Of a DNA stretch of 64,000 bases, positions 8,389 through 16,269 are shown piece after piece. Source of the DNA: an uncultured Atopobiaceae bacterium (GTDB taxonomy: Bacteria; Actinomycetota; Coriobacteriia; Coriobacteriales; Atopobiaceae); NCBI GenBank assembly GCA_947625405.1, contig CANQOF010000006.1, positions 26,001-90,000 of the forward strand, given 5' to 3'. The translations under genes and the position numbers were made by a program. The notes below the pieces were generated by a model. That model was given only the letters and a program-made list of their open reading frames with translations. It was not told where the DNA came from and ran no database searches. The first letter of the stretch is position 1. Each line of letters opens with the position of its first letter.

Positions 8389-8775
8389 TTGCAGCTTTCG
8401 TTTCTTATCGCGAAGGCCCTGCTAGAGGGCGACTTCGCAAGCTACTTCGCAAGTGTTCCGTCGGCGGCCGACGACCCCGAGCCCATCGTCGTGCGCGAGG
8501 GTAGGTTCGAGCGCGAGGCGCGGATGGAGGACGAGGAGCGCGGGACAGTAACTGTCGCCGTGCTCGTCGTGCGCGAGGTCGAGGCCCAGGCCGAGGCGGA
8601 TGCCCAGGCCTGCGAGCGCTGGATCCGCACCTACGGCTGGGAGCCGGTCGCCGAGAACGGCAGCTGGCGCATCTGCGGCCTGGACACGACGGCGCCTGCC
8701 TTCAAGGAGCGCGACGGGTCCGGCCGCTTCGTGTACCAGTTCGACGTGAGGCTAACGGTGGTGAGGAGCCTATGA
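8389..8775 (+). CDS. putative minor capsid / tail terminator protein
   Basis: A 128-residue protein with a TTG start preceded by GGTGAGGTG. Its size, the mixed alpha/beta pattern and the C-terminal FVYQFDVRLTVVRSL strand fit the phage tail-completion group (minor capsid 3-like). The gene overlaps the next small ORF by four bases (ATGA). In intact siphophages a major tail protein gene would follow here; it does not. Confidence 0.5.
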   Translation: MQLSFLIAKALLEGDFASYFASVPSAADDPEPIVVREGRFEREARMEDEERGTVTVAVLVVREVEAQAEADAQACERWIRTYGWEPVAENGSWRICGLDTTAPAFKERDGSGRFVYQFDVRLTVVRSL

Positions 8776-8921
8776 GCGACAAGACCAGGCGCGTGAACAA
8801 CGCGGGGCGCACGCCCGAGCCCGTCGTGAAGCGGGCAAGGCCTTTCGGCAAGGACGACCGCGCGGCTCGCGAGTCGCAACGGCGGGCGTCCTCCTACGGG
8901 AGAGCGAGGGGCAACGCATGA
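8772..8921 (+). CDS. 49-residue basic hypothetical phage protein
   Basis: A short ORF linked by four-base ATGA overlaps at both ends to its neighbours, which supports real translation. The peptide is strongly basic (MSDKTRRVNNAGRTPEPV...) with no membrane segment. It occupies the slot where the major tail protein, assembly chaperones and tape measure genes would normally be, so it may be a remnant joined across a deletion or an independent small gene. Confidence 0.5.
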   Translation: MSDKTRRVNNAGRTPEPVVKRARPFGKDDRAARESQRRASSYGRARGNA

Positions 8922-9637
8922 GGTCGATCGTCTACGCCGGCAACGACTTCTCCGACATCTGCAGCGCGGAGGTGGTCGCAAGATCCGCGAACCCCATCAT
9001 CGCAGAGTACATGCGCGTCCCCGGCCGTGCCGGGGCGCTGCTCGTCACGGGCTACATCCCGCCGGTCGACGTGACCGTGCGGCTCTTCATGGACATGGGC
9101 TACAACCCCGGCTTCACCGGCATGGCACAGATGCGGGCAAAGGTGCGCCGCTGGCTGTCGTGGCCCGGCGGCGGGAACCTGATACTTCCCGATGACCCGG
9201 AGGTCGAATACCGCGACGTGATCCTCGTCGGCGCGGCCGACTGGTCGAACCTCTTCGAGGACGGCGAGTGCCAGCTGACGTTCACGCTGTTCGACCCCAT
9301 CGGGTGGGGTGCCGAGCGCGTGGAGCGCACGGCCCGCTTCGACGTGGGCGGCAACTGGCCGACCCTGCCCGAGATCCGGCTCGTGGCGGCTGCCGGATCC
9401 TACCTGCAAGTCTCCGTGCCGTCAATCGGGCGCAGCATCCGCGTAGACTACGAGTTCGCCGGCGGCGAGGCCGTGATCGTCGACTGCCAGGGCGAGACGG
9501 TGCGCATCAACGACACCGACGCTCGTGACTGCGTGGCGCTTGCGAGCGACTTCTTCGCGCTCGAGCCCGGCGAGGCGATCCTATCGACGTCCAACTGCAC
9601 CTATGTGGAGACGCGCTTCTCCGAGAGGTGGGCGTGA
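8918..9637 (+). CDS. distal tail protein (Dit), phage tail family
   Basis: A 239-residue protein with the Dit layout: an N-terminal half that forms the hub ring (RSIVYAGNDFSDIC...VPGRAGALLVTGYIPP, then LSWPGGGNLILPDDPEVEYRDV) and FTLFDPIGWG, and a C-terminal galectin-like half ending VETRFSERWA. Dit connects the tail tube to the baseplate and is normally encoded right after the tape measure gene. The ATG overlaps the previous stop. The downstream tail-associated gene overlaps it by one base. Confidence 0.75.
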   Translation: MRSIVYAGNDFSDICSAEVVARSANPIIAEYMRVPGRAGALLVTGYIPPVDVTVRLFMDMGYNPGFTGMAQMRAKVRRWLSWPGGGNLILPDDPEVEYRDVILVGAADWSNLFEDGECQLTFTLFDPIGWGAERVERTARFDVGGNWPTLPEIRLVAAAGSYLQVSVPSIGRSIRVDYEFAGGEAVIVDCQGETVRINDTDARDCVALASDFFALEPGEAILSTSNCTYVETRFSERWA

Positions 9638-10857
9638 TGGCGAGCATGGTGCCGACGCTCTACTGGTTCGACCGCTGGGACGAGCGCATCGGACTTTTGC
9701 GCGTTGTCGGCGAGCTCGTGCACACCGAGGAGCTGAACGGCGAGGACACGCTCGAGTTCTGCAGCTACGAGGTGCCGGCAAAGGGCGATCGTCTGCTTTG
9801 GCTCGACGGTGAGACCTGGCGCGAGCATGTTGTCGTGAGGACCGAGGAGCCGCTCGAGGGGCTCTGTTCCGTGTATGCCGAATCATCCTTGTGTGAGATG
9901 TTGGACGACTTCATCGAGGAGGCCCAGCTGGTCTCCCGCACGGCGTGGCAGGCCCTGACGGCGGTGCTCGCGCCGACGAGATGGTCGATCGCGTACTGCG
10001 CATCCCTTGGAACCGCCGGGGCGCTCATATACCACCAGAACGCAATCTGGGCACTCCGGCGCGTCGCCGAGGTTTGGGGCGGCGAGGTTACGCCGGTCAT
10101 CACGGTTGCGAACGGGCGCGTGGCATCGAGGGCGATCCGCCTGGACGAGGAGCGTGGCGAGTGGCGCGGGCTGCGCTTCACCTACGGCAAGAACATGGCC
10201 GGATGCACGCGCACGGTGCTCGAGCAGGACGTGTACACGGCGCTCTACGGCTTCGGGGCGGGCCTGCCCTTCACCGACGAGGATGGCAACTACAAGGCCG
10301 GATACCGGCGCAAGCTCACCTTCGGCGACATCAACGGCGGGCTGAACTACGTGGCCGACGAGAGCGCGAAGCTGGTCTGGGGCCGCTGGAACGCGAACCG
10401 CACCGCCAGGGTACATTCCTTTGGGCAGGTGACGTTCTCCGACGTTACCGAGCCCGAGAGGCTGATCGTGCTAACGCGGCGGGCCCTAGCTGAGGCGACG
10501 CAGCCAAAGGTGAGCTACGAGATCGACGTGGCGGCGCTCGACGGCGACGACGCCGAGCTGGGAGACACCGTGGCCGTGATCGACACGTCGCGGGACCCCG
10601 AATGGCGTTTGACTGCGAGGATCGTGCGGCGTGTGCGCACGTTCGGCGAGACGGTTGTGGCCCGTGTGACCGTGGGCACTGTCCAGAAGGCCGACTACGA
10701 GCAGGTGAGCGCCCTGGCGGCCGACGTTGCCACGCTGCAGAACGACGTCGTCGGCATCGACGGCAACCTGACGAGCGCGGCTTCCACCGAGCGCGTGAAC
10801 GAGACCGTCACCGAGGCGATCGACGACCTGGACGAGCTCGCGGACCTGGACTTCTAA
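9637..10857 (+). CDS. tail-associated protein (Tal/prophage endopeptidase-like)
   Basis: This 406-residue protein follows Dit and matches the siphophage tail spike/minor structural group: an N-terminal beta-rich hub region (FDRWDERIGLLRVVGELVHTEELNGEDTLEF), a middle segment with YGKNMAGCTRTV and YGFGAGLPFTDEDGN, and a C-terminal coiled coil (LAADVATLQNDVVG). It plugs the tail tip. The ATG at 9637 is chosen because AGAGG lies eight bases upstream; GTG codons at 9628 and 9634 are alternatives. No lytic domain is visible. Confidence 0.65.
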   Translation: MASMVPTLYWFDRWDERIGLLRVVGELVHTEELNGEDTLEFCSYEVPAKGDRLLWLDGETWREHVVVRTEEPLEGLCSVYAESSLCEMLDDFIEEAQLVSRTAWQALTAVLAPTRWSIAYCASLGTAGALIYHQNAIWALRRVAEVWGGEVTPVITVANGRVASRAIRLDEERGEWRGLRFTYGKNMAGCTRTVLEQDVYTALYGFGAGLPFTDEDGNYKAGYRRKLTFGDINGGLNYVADESAKLVWGRWNANRTARVHSFGQVTFSDVTEPERLIVLTRRALAEATQPKVSYEIDVAALDGDDAELGDTVAVIDTSRDPEWRLTARIVRRVRTFGETVVARVTVGTVQKADYEQVSALAADVATLQNDVVGIDGNLTSAASTERVNETVTEAIDDLDELADLDF

Positions 10858-10894
10858 GACCTTATGCCCTGCATTCCTGACTGAGCAGCCCCAG

Positions 10895-11018
10895 CCGCGG
10901 TGCGCTGGAGCCAACCTGCCCTGCGAGCCTGCAGGCACGTGAGCGCGAAGCGCACCGCGGACGGGGCCGGACGTTGCGCGGCATTGGAGTGCCGGCACGT
11001 GGGAGCTGCGGCGCAACG
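10895..11018. other. structured non-coding segment with nested inverted repeats
   Basis: The 223-base gap between the tail-associated gene and the collagen-like gene holds a perfect 12-base inverted repeat (CCGCGGTGCGCT 10895-10906 with AGCGCACCGCGG 10949-10960), a palindrome GCCTGCAGGC inside that loop, and a second inverted repeat CGTTGCGC/GCGCAACG (10972-10979, 11011-11018) flanking the palindrome GTGCCGGCAC. No ORF is supported. It could terminate transcription, be a structured RNA, or be a recombination site. Confidence 0.45.
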
Positions 11019-11080
11019 CTCGGACGAGTTGTGACAAGAGCTGATGATTTCCCCAGTTGGATTATGAAATTGGAGGTGCC

Positions 11081-12574
11081 ATGCTCGAAGGATACGGACT
11101 TCACACGTTGATATGGGACTCGGCGGACGAGCGCCTGGGCGACTTCCTGGTGGCGTCTCCCGCAGACGCGAAGGGGCGCGGGCTCGAGCTCCATGTGCGC
11201 CAGGGAGGCGCGGCGGCCGACCTGACCGGGGCTGAAGTTTACTTCATCTGGCGCCACAAGGCGACCGGCAGGCGCGGTTGCGAGCCCATGGAGGAGATCG
11301 ACGAGTCGCTGGGCCAGTACGTCGTCTACTACCCGGCCGCCATGCAGGAGGCCGAGGGTGCGGTCGACGCGCAGTGCATGGTGAGCTGGGACGACAAGTC
11401 GATCTCCACGAGGGCGTTCACGATCCGGGTCGAGCCCGTCATCATCGGCGGCACCGAGAGCGAGGACGGCTTCACCCTGTTTGTCGAGACCATCAAGCGC
11501 TACGAGGGCGCGATCGAGATCACTAACGAGGCCGCCGACGCTGCCAACGAGGCGGCCGAGGCGGCTGAGGACGCTGCAGACAGCGCGAGCGCGGTGGCTG
11601 CCGCCATCCAGGAGGCGGCACAGCGCGGCGACTACGACGGCGCAGACGGTTTCAGCCCGACGGCCACCGTCACGCAGACCGAAGGTGGCTGCACCATCAC
11701 GATCACCGACAAGAACGGCACGACTACGGCCGACGTGGCCAAGGGCGTGAAGGGCGACAAGGGTGACACCGGCGAGACCGGCCCCCAGGGACCAAAGGGC
11801 GACACGGGCGAGCAGGGGCCACAGGGCATCCAGGGCCTGACCGGTCCGAAGGGTGACAAGGGCGACACGGGAGCCACCGGCGCGACTGGGCCGCAAGGGC
11901 CGAAGGGCGATACGGGAGACCAGGGGCCGCAGGGAATCCAGGGATTGACTGGCGCTACGGGACCGCAAGGACCGAAAGGCGACACGGGAGATACCGGCGC
12001 GACCGGTCCGACTGGGCCGAAAGGTGCGACGGGGCCTGCCGGCGCCGACGGCACGCCTTGCACGCACAGCTGGAACGGCTCGGTGTTGACCGTGACAAGC
12101 GCATCGGGCACGAGCTCGGCCGACCTTCGCGGGCCGCAGGGCATCCAGGGGATCCAGGGCGAGACCGGCCCCCAGGGCGAGACGGGACCACAAGGCGAGA
12201 CCGGCGCGACCGGTGCCACCGGACCGCAGGGACCCAAGGGCGACACGGGCGACGACGGCGCGGACGCGACCATCACCAGTGCCTCAGCCACCGTCGACTC
12301 GTCTACCGGCACGCCCTCCGTAAACGTCACGCTCGGCGGCACAGCGTCTGCCAGGACGTTCGCATTCGCATTCCACAACCTCAAGGGCGAGACGGGAGCC
12401 ACGGGACCGCAGGGGCCGCAAGGGCCAGCGGGGACGACGCCCACCATCAACGCGCAGAGCCCGCTCTCTTATTCTGGCGGCACGCTCTCGATCGACCTGA
12501 CGAGCTACGCAACCAAGCAGTACGTGGACGATGCTATCGCCGCGCTGGCGAACCTCGAGGAAGAGGAGTTCTAG
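11081..12574 (+). CDS. baseplate upper protein with collagen-like repeats
   Basis: The 497-residue protein starts at ATG after GGAGG. Residues 1-135 look like the BppU N-terminal baseplate domain ([16 protein letters not shown]..., [17 protein letters not shown]). An Ala/Glu-rich coiled coil follows, then three blocks of Gly-X-Y repeats ([20 protein letters not shown] type) separated by short beta domains, and a C-terminal tip with [23 protein letters not shown]. Collagen-like triple helices act as stalks in phage fibres. The gene is followed directly by another fibre gene, so the two probably form the host-recognition apparatus. Confidence 0.75.
   Translation: MLEGYGLHTLIWDSADERLGDFLVASPADAKGRGLELHVRQGGAAADLTGAEVYFIWRHKATGRRGCEPMEEIDESLGQYVVYYPAAMQEAEGAVDAQCMVSWDDKSISTRAFTIRVEPVIIGGTESEDGFTLFVETIKRYEGAIEITNEAADAANEAAEAAEDAADSASAVAAAIQEAAQRGDYDGADGFSPTATVTQTEGGCTITITDKNGTTTADVAKGVKGDKGDTGETGPQGPKGDTGEQGPQGIQGLTGPKGDKGDTGATGATGPQGPKGDTGDQGPQGIQGLTGATGPQGPKGDTGDTGATGPTGPKGATGPAGADGTPCTHSWNGSVLTVTSASGTSSADLRGPQGIQGIQGETGPQGETGPQGETGATGATGPQGPKGDTGDDGADATITSASATVDSSTGTPSVNVTLGGTASARTFAFAFHNLKGETGATGPQGPQGPAGTTPTINAQSPLSYSGGTLSIDLTSYATKQYVDDAIAALANLEEEEF
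11744..12435 (+). repeat. interrupted collagen-like Gly-X-Y coding repeats
   Basis: In-frame nine-base units coding Gly-X-Y (X/Y mostly Pro, Lys, Asp, Gln, Thr, Glu) form a first long block, then two shorter blocks separated by unique beta-rich segments. The repeat spacing is prone to slippage and may vary in copy number between strains. Confidence 0.8.
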
Positions 12575-12576
12575 TC

Positions 12577-13965
12577 ATGGCAGTTGGAACCGTCTCGACA
12601 TCCATCCTCACCGACATCGCCAACGCGATCCGCTACAAGGCAGGCGTTGCCACGCTGTACAAGCCGCGCGAGATGGCCGCCGCGGTGTCGGCGCTCGACG
12701 GCACCGACGCCGGCGACTACCAGGAGCAGCCTTACATGGAGCTCGAGTCCGGCGTGCTGCCGGAGTCGGTGTTCTCGGACATCGCCGCTGCCATTCGCGG
12801 GCAGAACGGGCTCTCAAACCGCTACCAGCCGGGAGACATGGCCGCCGCGATTCTCGCACTCGAGTGGGACGTGGGATTGAAGCCGAGGGCGGTTCTCACC
12901 TCGCTCGGCACCCTGGAGTTCAACTACGTGGACGGGCGCCACTGCTACTCTGGCGGCGTACCGGTGAACGCTTGGGAGATCGACCCGGCGGGCTACTCGT
13001 CGGCGGCGGCCAGGCCATATGACTCAATCAAGCTGCAGGTGAAGAAGGTCGTGATCCATTCCTCCTGGCCGCAGGTCGGCATGAGGAAGGCGGACTACCT
13101 CTTCAACGCGTTCCAGAGCATGACCGAGGTCTCCGGATTCGAAAACATGAGCGGTATCACGAGCGCGGCGCAGATGTTCAGCAGCTGCTCCTCGCTCGAG
13201 ACGATCTACGCGACCTCGTTCAACAACACGGGGCTCTCTGGCTCGCTCATGTTCAACGGGTGCTACAAGCTCGTGGGAGGCGCGGACGGCTTCGTGCCCT
13301 CCAGCACGAGCGGAGCGAGCGTGTGCAAGATCGGGACCGGCGGCGTGCTCACCGACCCGAACGCCGATGCGCGCACGTGGTTCTGGGCGCACTTCTACGA
13401 CGACGGCGAGGCGGTGCTGACGGCGAGCTCGTCTCCGGATCCGACGCGCACACTCCGTGCCTCCGGTCGCATCTGCGCGATCGGCAAGTACGTGGGCCTC
13501 GGCTTCACGCCCTGGACGGGCACGACGGGCCCGACCCACCGACAGCACCTGACGAGCGTGACGTTCGCGGCAGACATGGCCACTTTCTCGTACCTGAACC
13601 TGATCTACCTGTTCTACTCGTGCACGAACCTCGCGAGCGTCGCGGGACTGGGAAACCTGCGCGGTGTGCGGTCGATGCGCTACACGTTCTCGTCGTGCGC
13701 GTTCACCACGATCGACTTCCGGGGCTTCGACCCGTCCACATTGACGGATCTGTTCTACACGTTCTCGGGGTGCTCGCACATGACGACGATCTACGCGGAC
13801 TCCACCTGGGCGCTGCCCACGAGCGGGATCACGGGCTCGCAGTGCTTTTATAGCTGCCGGGCGCTTGTCGGGGGGAACGGAACCGCATGGTCGAGCTCGA
13901 ACGTCGGGTACACGTACATGAGGATCGACCGGGCTGGACAGACGGGGTACCTGACGGCGGCATGA
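12577..13965 (+). CDS. phage tail fibre with BspA-like leucine-rich repeats
   Basis: The 462-residue product has two N-terminal repeats of about 40 residues (ILTDIANAIRYKAG... and VFSDIAAAIRGQNG..., each ending in a MAA-type helix). From about residue 165 it has BspA/DUF285-type leucine-rich repeats (AFQSMTEVSGFENMSG, MFSSCSSLETI, YLFYSCTNLASVAG, YTFSSCAFTTIDFRGFD, YTFSGCSHMTTIYAD). Such repeats bind host glycans or proteins. The start ATG is two bases after the previous stop. Its convergent neighbour, the ABC-F gene, ends only eight bases away. Confidence 0.75.
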   Translation: MAVGTVSTSILTDIANAIRYKAGVATLYKPREMAAAVSALDGTDAGDYQEQPYMELESGVLPESVFSDIAAAIRGQNGLSNRYQPGDMAAAILALEWDVGLKPRAVLTSLGTLEFNYVDGRHCYSGGVPVNAWEIDPAGYSSAAARPYDSIKLQVKKVVIHSSWPQVGMRKADYLFNAFQSMTEVSGFENMSGITSAAQMFSSCSSLETIYATSFNNTGLSGSLMFNGCYKLVGGADGFVPSSTSGASVCKIGTGGVLTDPNADARTWFWAHFYDDGEAVLTASSSPDPTRTLRASGRICAIGKYVGLGFTPWTGTTGPTHRQHLTSVTFAADMATFSYLNLIYLFYSCTNLASVAGLGNLRGVRSMRYTFSSCAFTTIDFRGFDPSTLTDLFYTFSGCSHMTTIYADSTWALPTSGITGSQCFYSCRALVGGNGTAWSSSNVGYTYMRIDRAGQTGYLTAA

Positions 13966-13973
13966 CCGGCTGT

Positions 13974-15461
13974 TTACCGAACTAGGAGGCAAAACTCATC
14001 GCCGGCCCCGGAAATGTGCCACGTGATTCTCGTCGCGGCCGCCACCAGCTTGGCGTCGTGCGACACGAGCAGGAGCGCGGCGGGGTACGCGGCGAGCATG
14101 CGTTCCAGGGCTACGGTCGAGCCGAGGTCAAGGTGATTCGTAGGCTCGTCCATCACGATGAGCTCAGGCCTGTCAAGGATGCCCAGGGCGAGCATGAGCT
14201 TGCGCATCTCCCCGGGACTTATGGTGTCTCCCTCCAGGATGCGTTCGGGCTCCGAGTTGAGCTGTGCCACGATGGAGAGTGCACGGCCTCGGCGGACGTC
14301 CGGAAGGTCACTCAGGGTGGCGAGGGCGGCGCGCTTGTCCGCCTCGCTGGGTTCCTGGGGGATGTAGAGCGTCCTCGTTCCGTCTGGAAGGCGGCCGACG
14401 ACCTGCTTGATGAGCGTCGTCTTGCCGGTGCCGTTGTCGCCGACGAGTCCGATGTGGTCGGTATTGCCGATGTGCAACGCGGGCACGCTCAAGGTGGCGT
14501 CGCCGAGGGCCAGCGCCTGCGGTTCCATGCGCAGGAGCACCCTTCGCCTGCTGGGTGCGGCGTCGAGCCACACGTCGGCGTCGTAGCGCTTCTCCACATG
14601 CGTTGCCGCAAGTCTTGCCTCGGCCGTCGCAAGCCTGGCCTCCATCCTCGACGACAGCCTTCCCGCTTTGCCGTCCTGGCCGGAGACCACGGCGATGCGC
14701 TTCTTGCAGCGAGCGTCGCTGTCGTGCTTGCCCACGCCCTTGAGGCTGCGCTTTCCCGCCGAGCGGGACGCCTCCTCGCGGCGGCGAATGGCCTCGCGCT
14801 CGATCCGGGCCTTCTCCCTGCGGGCGACCTCGCGCGCGTGGACGGCGCTCGCACGCTCGAGCGATGCCTGGCCTTCCGCCTGGGTATAGCCGCCCGGCCG
14901 CATGGTCGCGATGCCGCCCGCCACGAATAGGCACTGTGTGCAGAGCGCATCCAACAGCTCGCGATCGTGGGAGACGAGGAGCCCTATGCCGCCGAAGCGC
15001 GCGAGCGCCGAGGATATGGCATGCCGCGTGCTTGCGTCCACGTGGTTCGTCGGCTCGTCCACGGCGAGCACGTCGGGGGCGGCCCAGAGGGCGCAGGCCA
15101 CCTGGAGTCGCTTCTGCTGGCCGCCCGAGAGCGTGCCGTAGCGCCAAGGCCAATCGTCCTCGATGCCGGGGTCCCGGCGGAGGCGCGTCGCATGGCCGTC
15201 GTATGCAAGCGCGAAGTCCTCAAGGTTCTGCGGCGGTTCGGTCGCGTCCTGGGGACAGTACAGGGACAGGAGGGACGGCGAGACGGAGCCCGAGTCTGGT
15301 CGCAGGATCCCGCACGCCACGAGCGTGAGGGTCGTCTTTCCGCCACCGTTATCGCCGACGATGCCGGTCCATCCCTGGGGGAACGTCGCCGACACCCCGC
15401 GCAGGGCGGGATCTGCCGCCATTGGGTACGTGTACTCGATGTTCGAGAGGTTCAGCTGCAT
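13974..15461 (-). CDS. ABC-F family ATPase, ribosome-protection type
   Basis: This 495-residue protein has two ABC cassettes and no membrane segments. Cassette 1: Walker A GDNGGGKTT (36-44), signature LSGGQQKR (111-118), Walker B VLAVDEPTNHVD (131-142). A charged linker (about 205-250) follows. Cassette 2: GDNGTGKTT (341-349), variant signature ISPGEMRK (414-421), LIVMDEPTNHLD (434-445). Length matches Lsa-type ABC-F proteins, which displace antibiotics from the peptidyl-transferase centre; substrate cannot be read here. GGAGG precedes the ATG at 15461. The frame is open 38 codons further upstream to 15575, without a binding site. It lies against the direction of the phage genes, between fibre and lysis genes, so it looks like cargo. 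Confidence 0.8.
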   Translation of the reverse strand: MQLNLSNIEYTYPMAADPALRGVSATFPQGWTGIVGDNGGGKTTLTLVACGILRPDSGSVSPSLLSLYCPQDATEPPQNLEDFALAYDGHATRLRRDPGIEDDWPWRYGTLSGGQQKRLQVACALWAAPDVLAVDEPTNHVDASTRHAISSALARFGGIGLLVSHDRELLDALCTQCLFVAGGIATMRPGGYTQAEGQASLERASAVHAREVARREKARIEREAIRRREEASRSAGKRSLKGVGKHDSDARCKKRIAVVSGQDGKAGRLSSRMEARLATAEARLAATHVEKRYDADVWLDAAPSRRRVLLRMEPQALALGDATLSVPALHIGNTDHIGLVGDNGTGKTTLIKQVVGRLPDGTRTLYIPQEPSEADKRAALATLSDLPDVRRGRALSIVAQLNSEPERILEGDTISPGEMRKLMLALGILDRPELIVMDEPTNHLDLGSTVALERMLAAYPAALLLVSHDAKLVAAATRITWHISGAGDEFCLLVR

Positions 15462-15620
15462 GGTGCCTCCGGTTCTGCGAGAGGCCATGCGGGGCAGCAG
15501 GGCAAAGTCCATTCGATTTGTGATGTGGAGTTTGAGGTCGTGCATGGACACGCGATGCTGCACCCGATGGGGCATGGCCGCCAGCTGTAGCGCTTTATCA
15601 ACGGGTGGTTGTGGGCATCG

Positions 15621-15632
15621 CTAGTTCTTCAT
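15621..15632 (-). promoter_or_regulatory. three-codon upstream ORF (MKN-stop) in the ABC-F leader
   Basis: ATG AAG AAC TAG is preceded by GAGAAGGGA (15641-15649) at an ideal eight-base spacing. It lies in a leader of about 220 bases between the predicted promoter and the ABC-F start. Translated leader ORFs that sense ribosome stalling control several antibiotic-responsive ABC-F genes, so a similar role is inferred here. Confidence 0.4.
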
Positions 15633-15692
15633 GCACCTGGTCCCTTCTCTTGCCGGTGCTTGCCAAAGGCCCCGGCTGATTCGACTTTGTCG

Positions 15693-15721
15693 ATTATACC
15701 CACATAAATTGCTGCGGGCAA
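15693..15721 (-). promoter_or_regulatory. promoter of the ABC-F gene
   Basis: On the minus strand TTGCCC (15716-15721) and TATAAT (15693-15698) are separated by exactly 17 bases. This is the best sigma-70-type promoter seen in the window. Transcription would begin near 15686, giving the long leader described for the ABC-F gene. Confidence 0.65.
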
Positions 15722-15764
15722 TTCATTTGCCATGCCCCAAGCCACCTTGTGACGCCATTAGACA

Positions 15765-15809
15765 CTGCCTCCTGAGGATGGACAACGAGACCTTTGGAGG
15801 CAGTTCTTT
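15765..15809 (+). promoter_or_regulatory. hairpin that masks the lysis-cassette ribosome binding site
   Basis: CTGCCTCC (15765-15772) pairs perfectly with GGAGGCAG (15796-15803). The 3' arm contains the GGAGG that should start translation of the gene at 15810, and TTCTTT follows. It could act as a terminator or as a translational delay on the lysis genes. Confidence 0.45.
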
Positions 15810-16028
15810 ATGGAGTCAATCATCGTCGCGTGCATCACGGGGGTGGTCACGCTGGTTGGCGTGATCCTCTCCAACTCGAAGAGCAGGGCCGTCATGGAGG
15901 TCAAGCTGGACGCCCTCACGGCAAAGGTCGAGAAGCACAACCAGGTCCTGGAGCGCACCTACCGGCTCGAGCAGGACATGGCGGTGGCGAAGCACGACAT
16001 CGAGACCCTCAAGGGAAAGGCGGGCTGA
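15810..16028 (+). CDS. small membrane-coiled-coil protein of the lysis cassette
   Basis: The 72-residue protein has one N-terminal membrane segment (IIVACITGVVTLVGVIL) and a C-terminal coiled coil (VMEVKLDALTAKVEKHNQVL). This is the reverse topology order of XhlA-type proteins but the same kind of protein, often encoded just before a phage holin. It probably helps control holin action. The next gene starts one base after its stop. Confidence 0.6.
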   Translation: MESIIVACITGVVTLVGVILSNSKSRAVMEVKLDALTAKVEKHNQVLERTYRLEQDMAVAKHDIETLKGKAG

Positions 16029-16029
16029 C

Positions 16030-16269
16030 ATGAGCGAGTTCCTGGCAAGCAACGACTGGCAGTGGAGGCTCCTGCGCACGATCGTGCAGGGGGTCCTTGG
16101 CGTGGTGATCGCCAACCTGGACCTGATCATGGGCTGGTGCGTGCTCGACCCGAGCATGCGTGGGCTCGTGGTTGCGCTGGTGATGGCGGTGCTCTCACCC
16201 ATTATGGCCGCGCTCGGCGGCGACGGCGACAAGCCGGAGATCCCGAGGGGTGAGGCGCGTGGGGCTTAA
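16030..16269 (+). CDS. phage holin
   Basis: A 79-residue protein with two hydrophobic segments (TIVQGVLGVVIANLDLIMGW and GLVVALVMAVLSPIMAAL) and a charged C-terminal tail, the usual form of small phage holins that open the membrane for the endolysin. It overlaps the endolysin start by ten or more bases, so the two are translationally coupled. Confidence 0.75.
   Translation: MSEFLASNDWQWRLLRTIVQGVLGVVIANLDLIMGWCVLDPSMRGLVVALVMAVLSPIMAALGGDGDKPEIPRGEARGA

Noticed and set aside
11744..12435. Periodic short repeats that could be taken for a CRISPR array
   Set aside because: Period is nine bases and in frame with Gly-X-Y codons; there are no unique spacers of constant length.
12577..13965. Fibre gene as the variable region of a diversity-generating retroelement
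   Set aside because: No reverse transcriptase and no near-copy template repeat with A-specific changes were found nearby.
15461..15575. Longer N-terminus for the ABC-F protein from 15575
   Set aside because: No ribosome binding site; homologous ABC-F proteins begin close to the first cassette, and GGAGG marks 15461.
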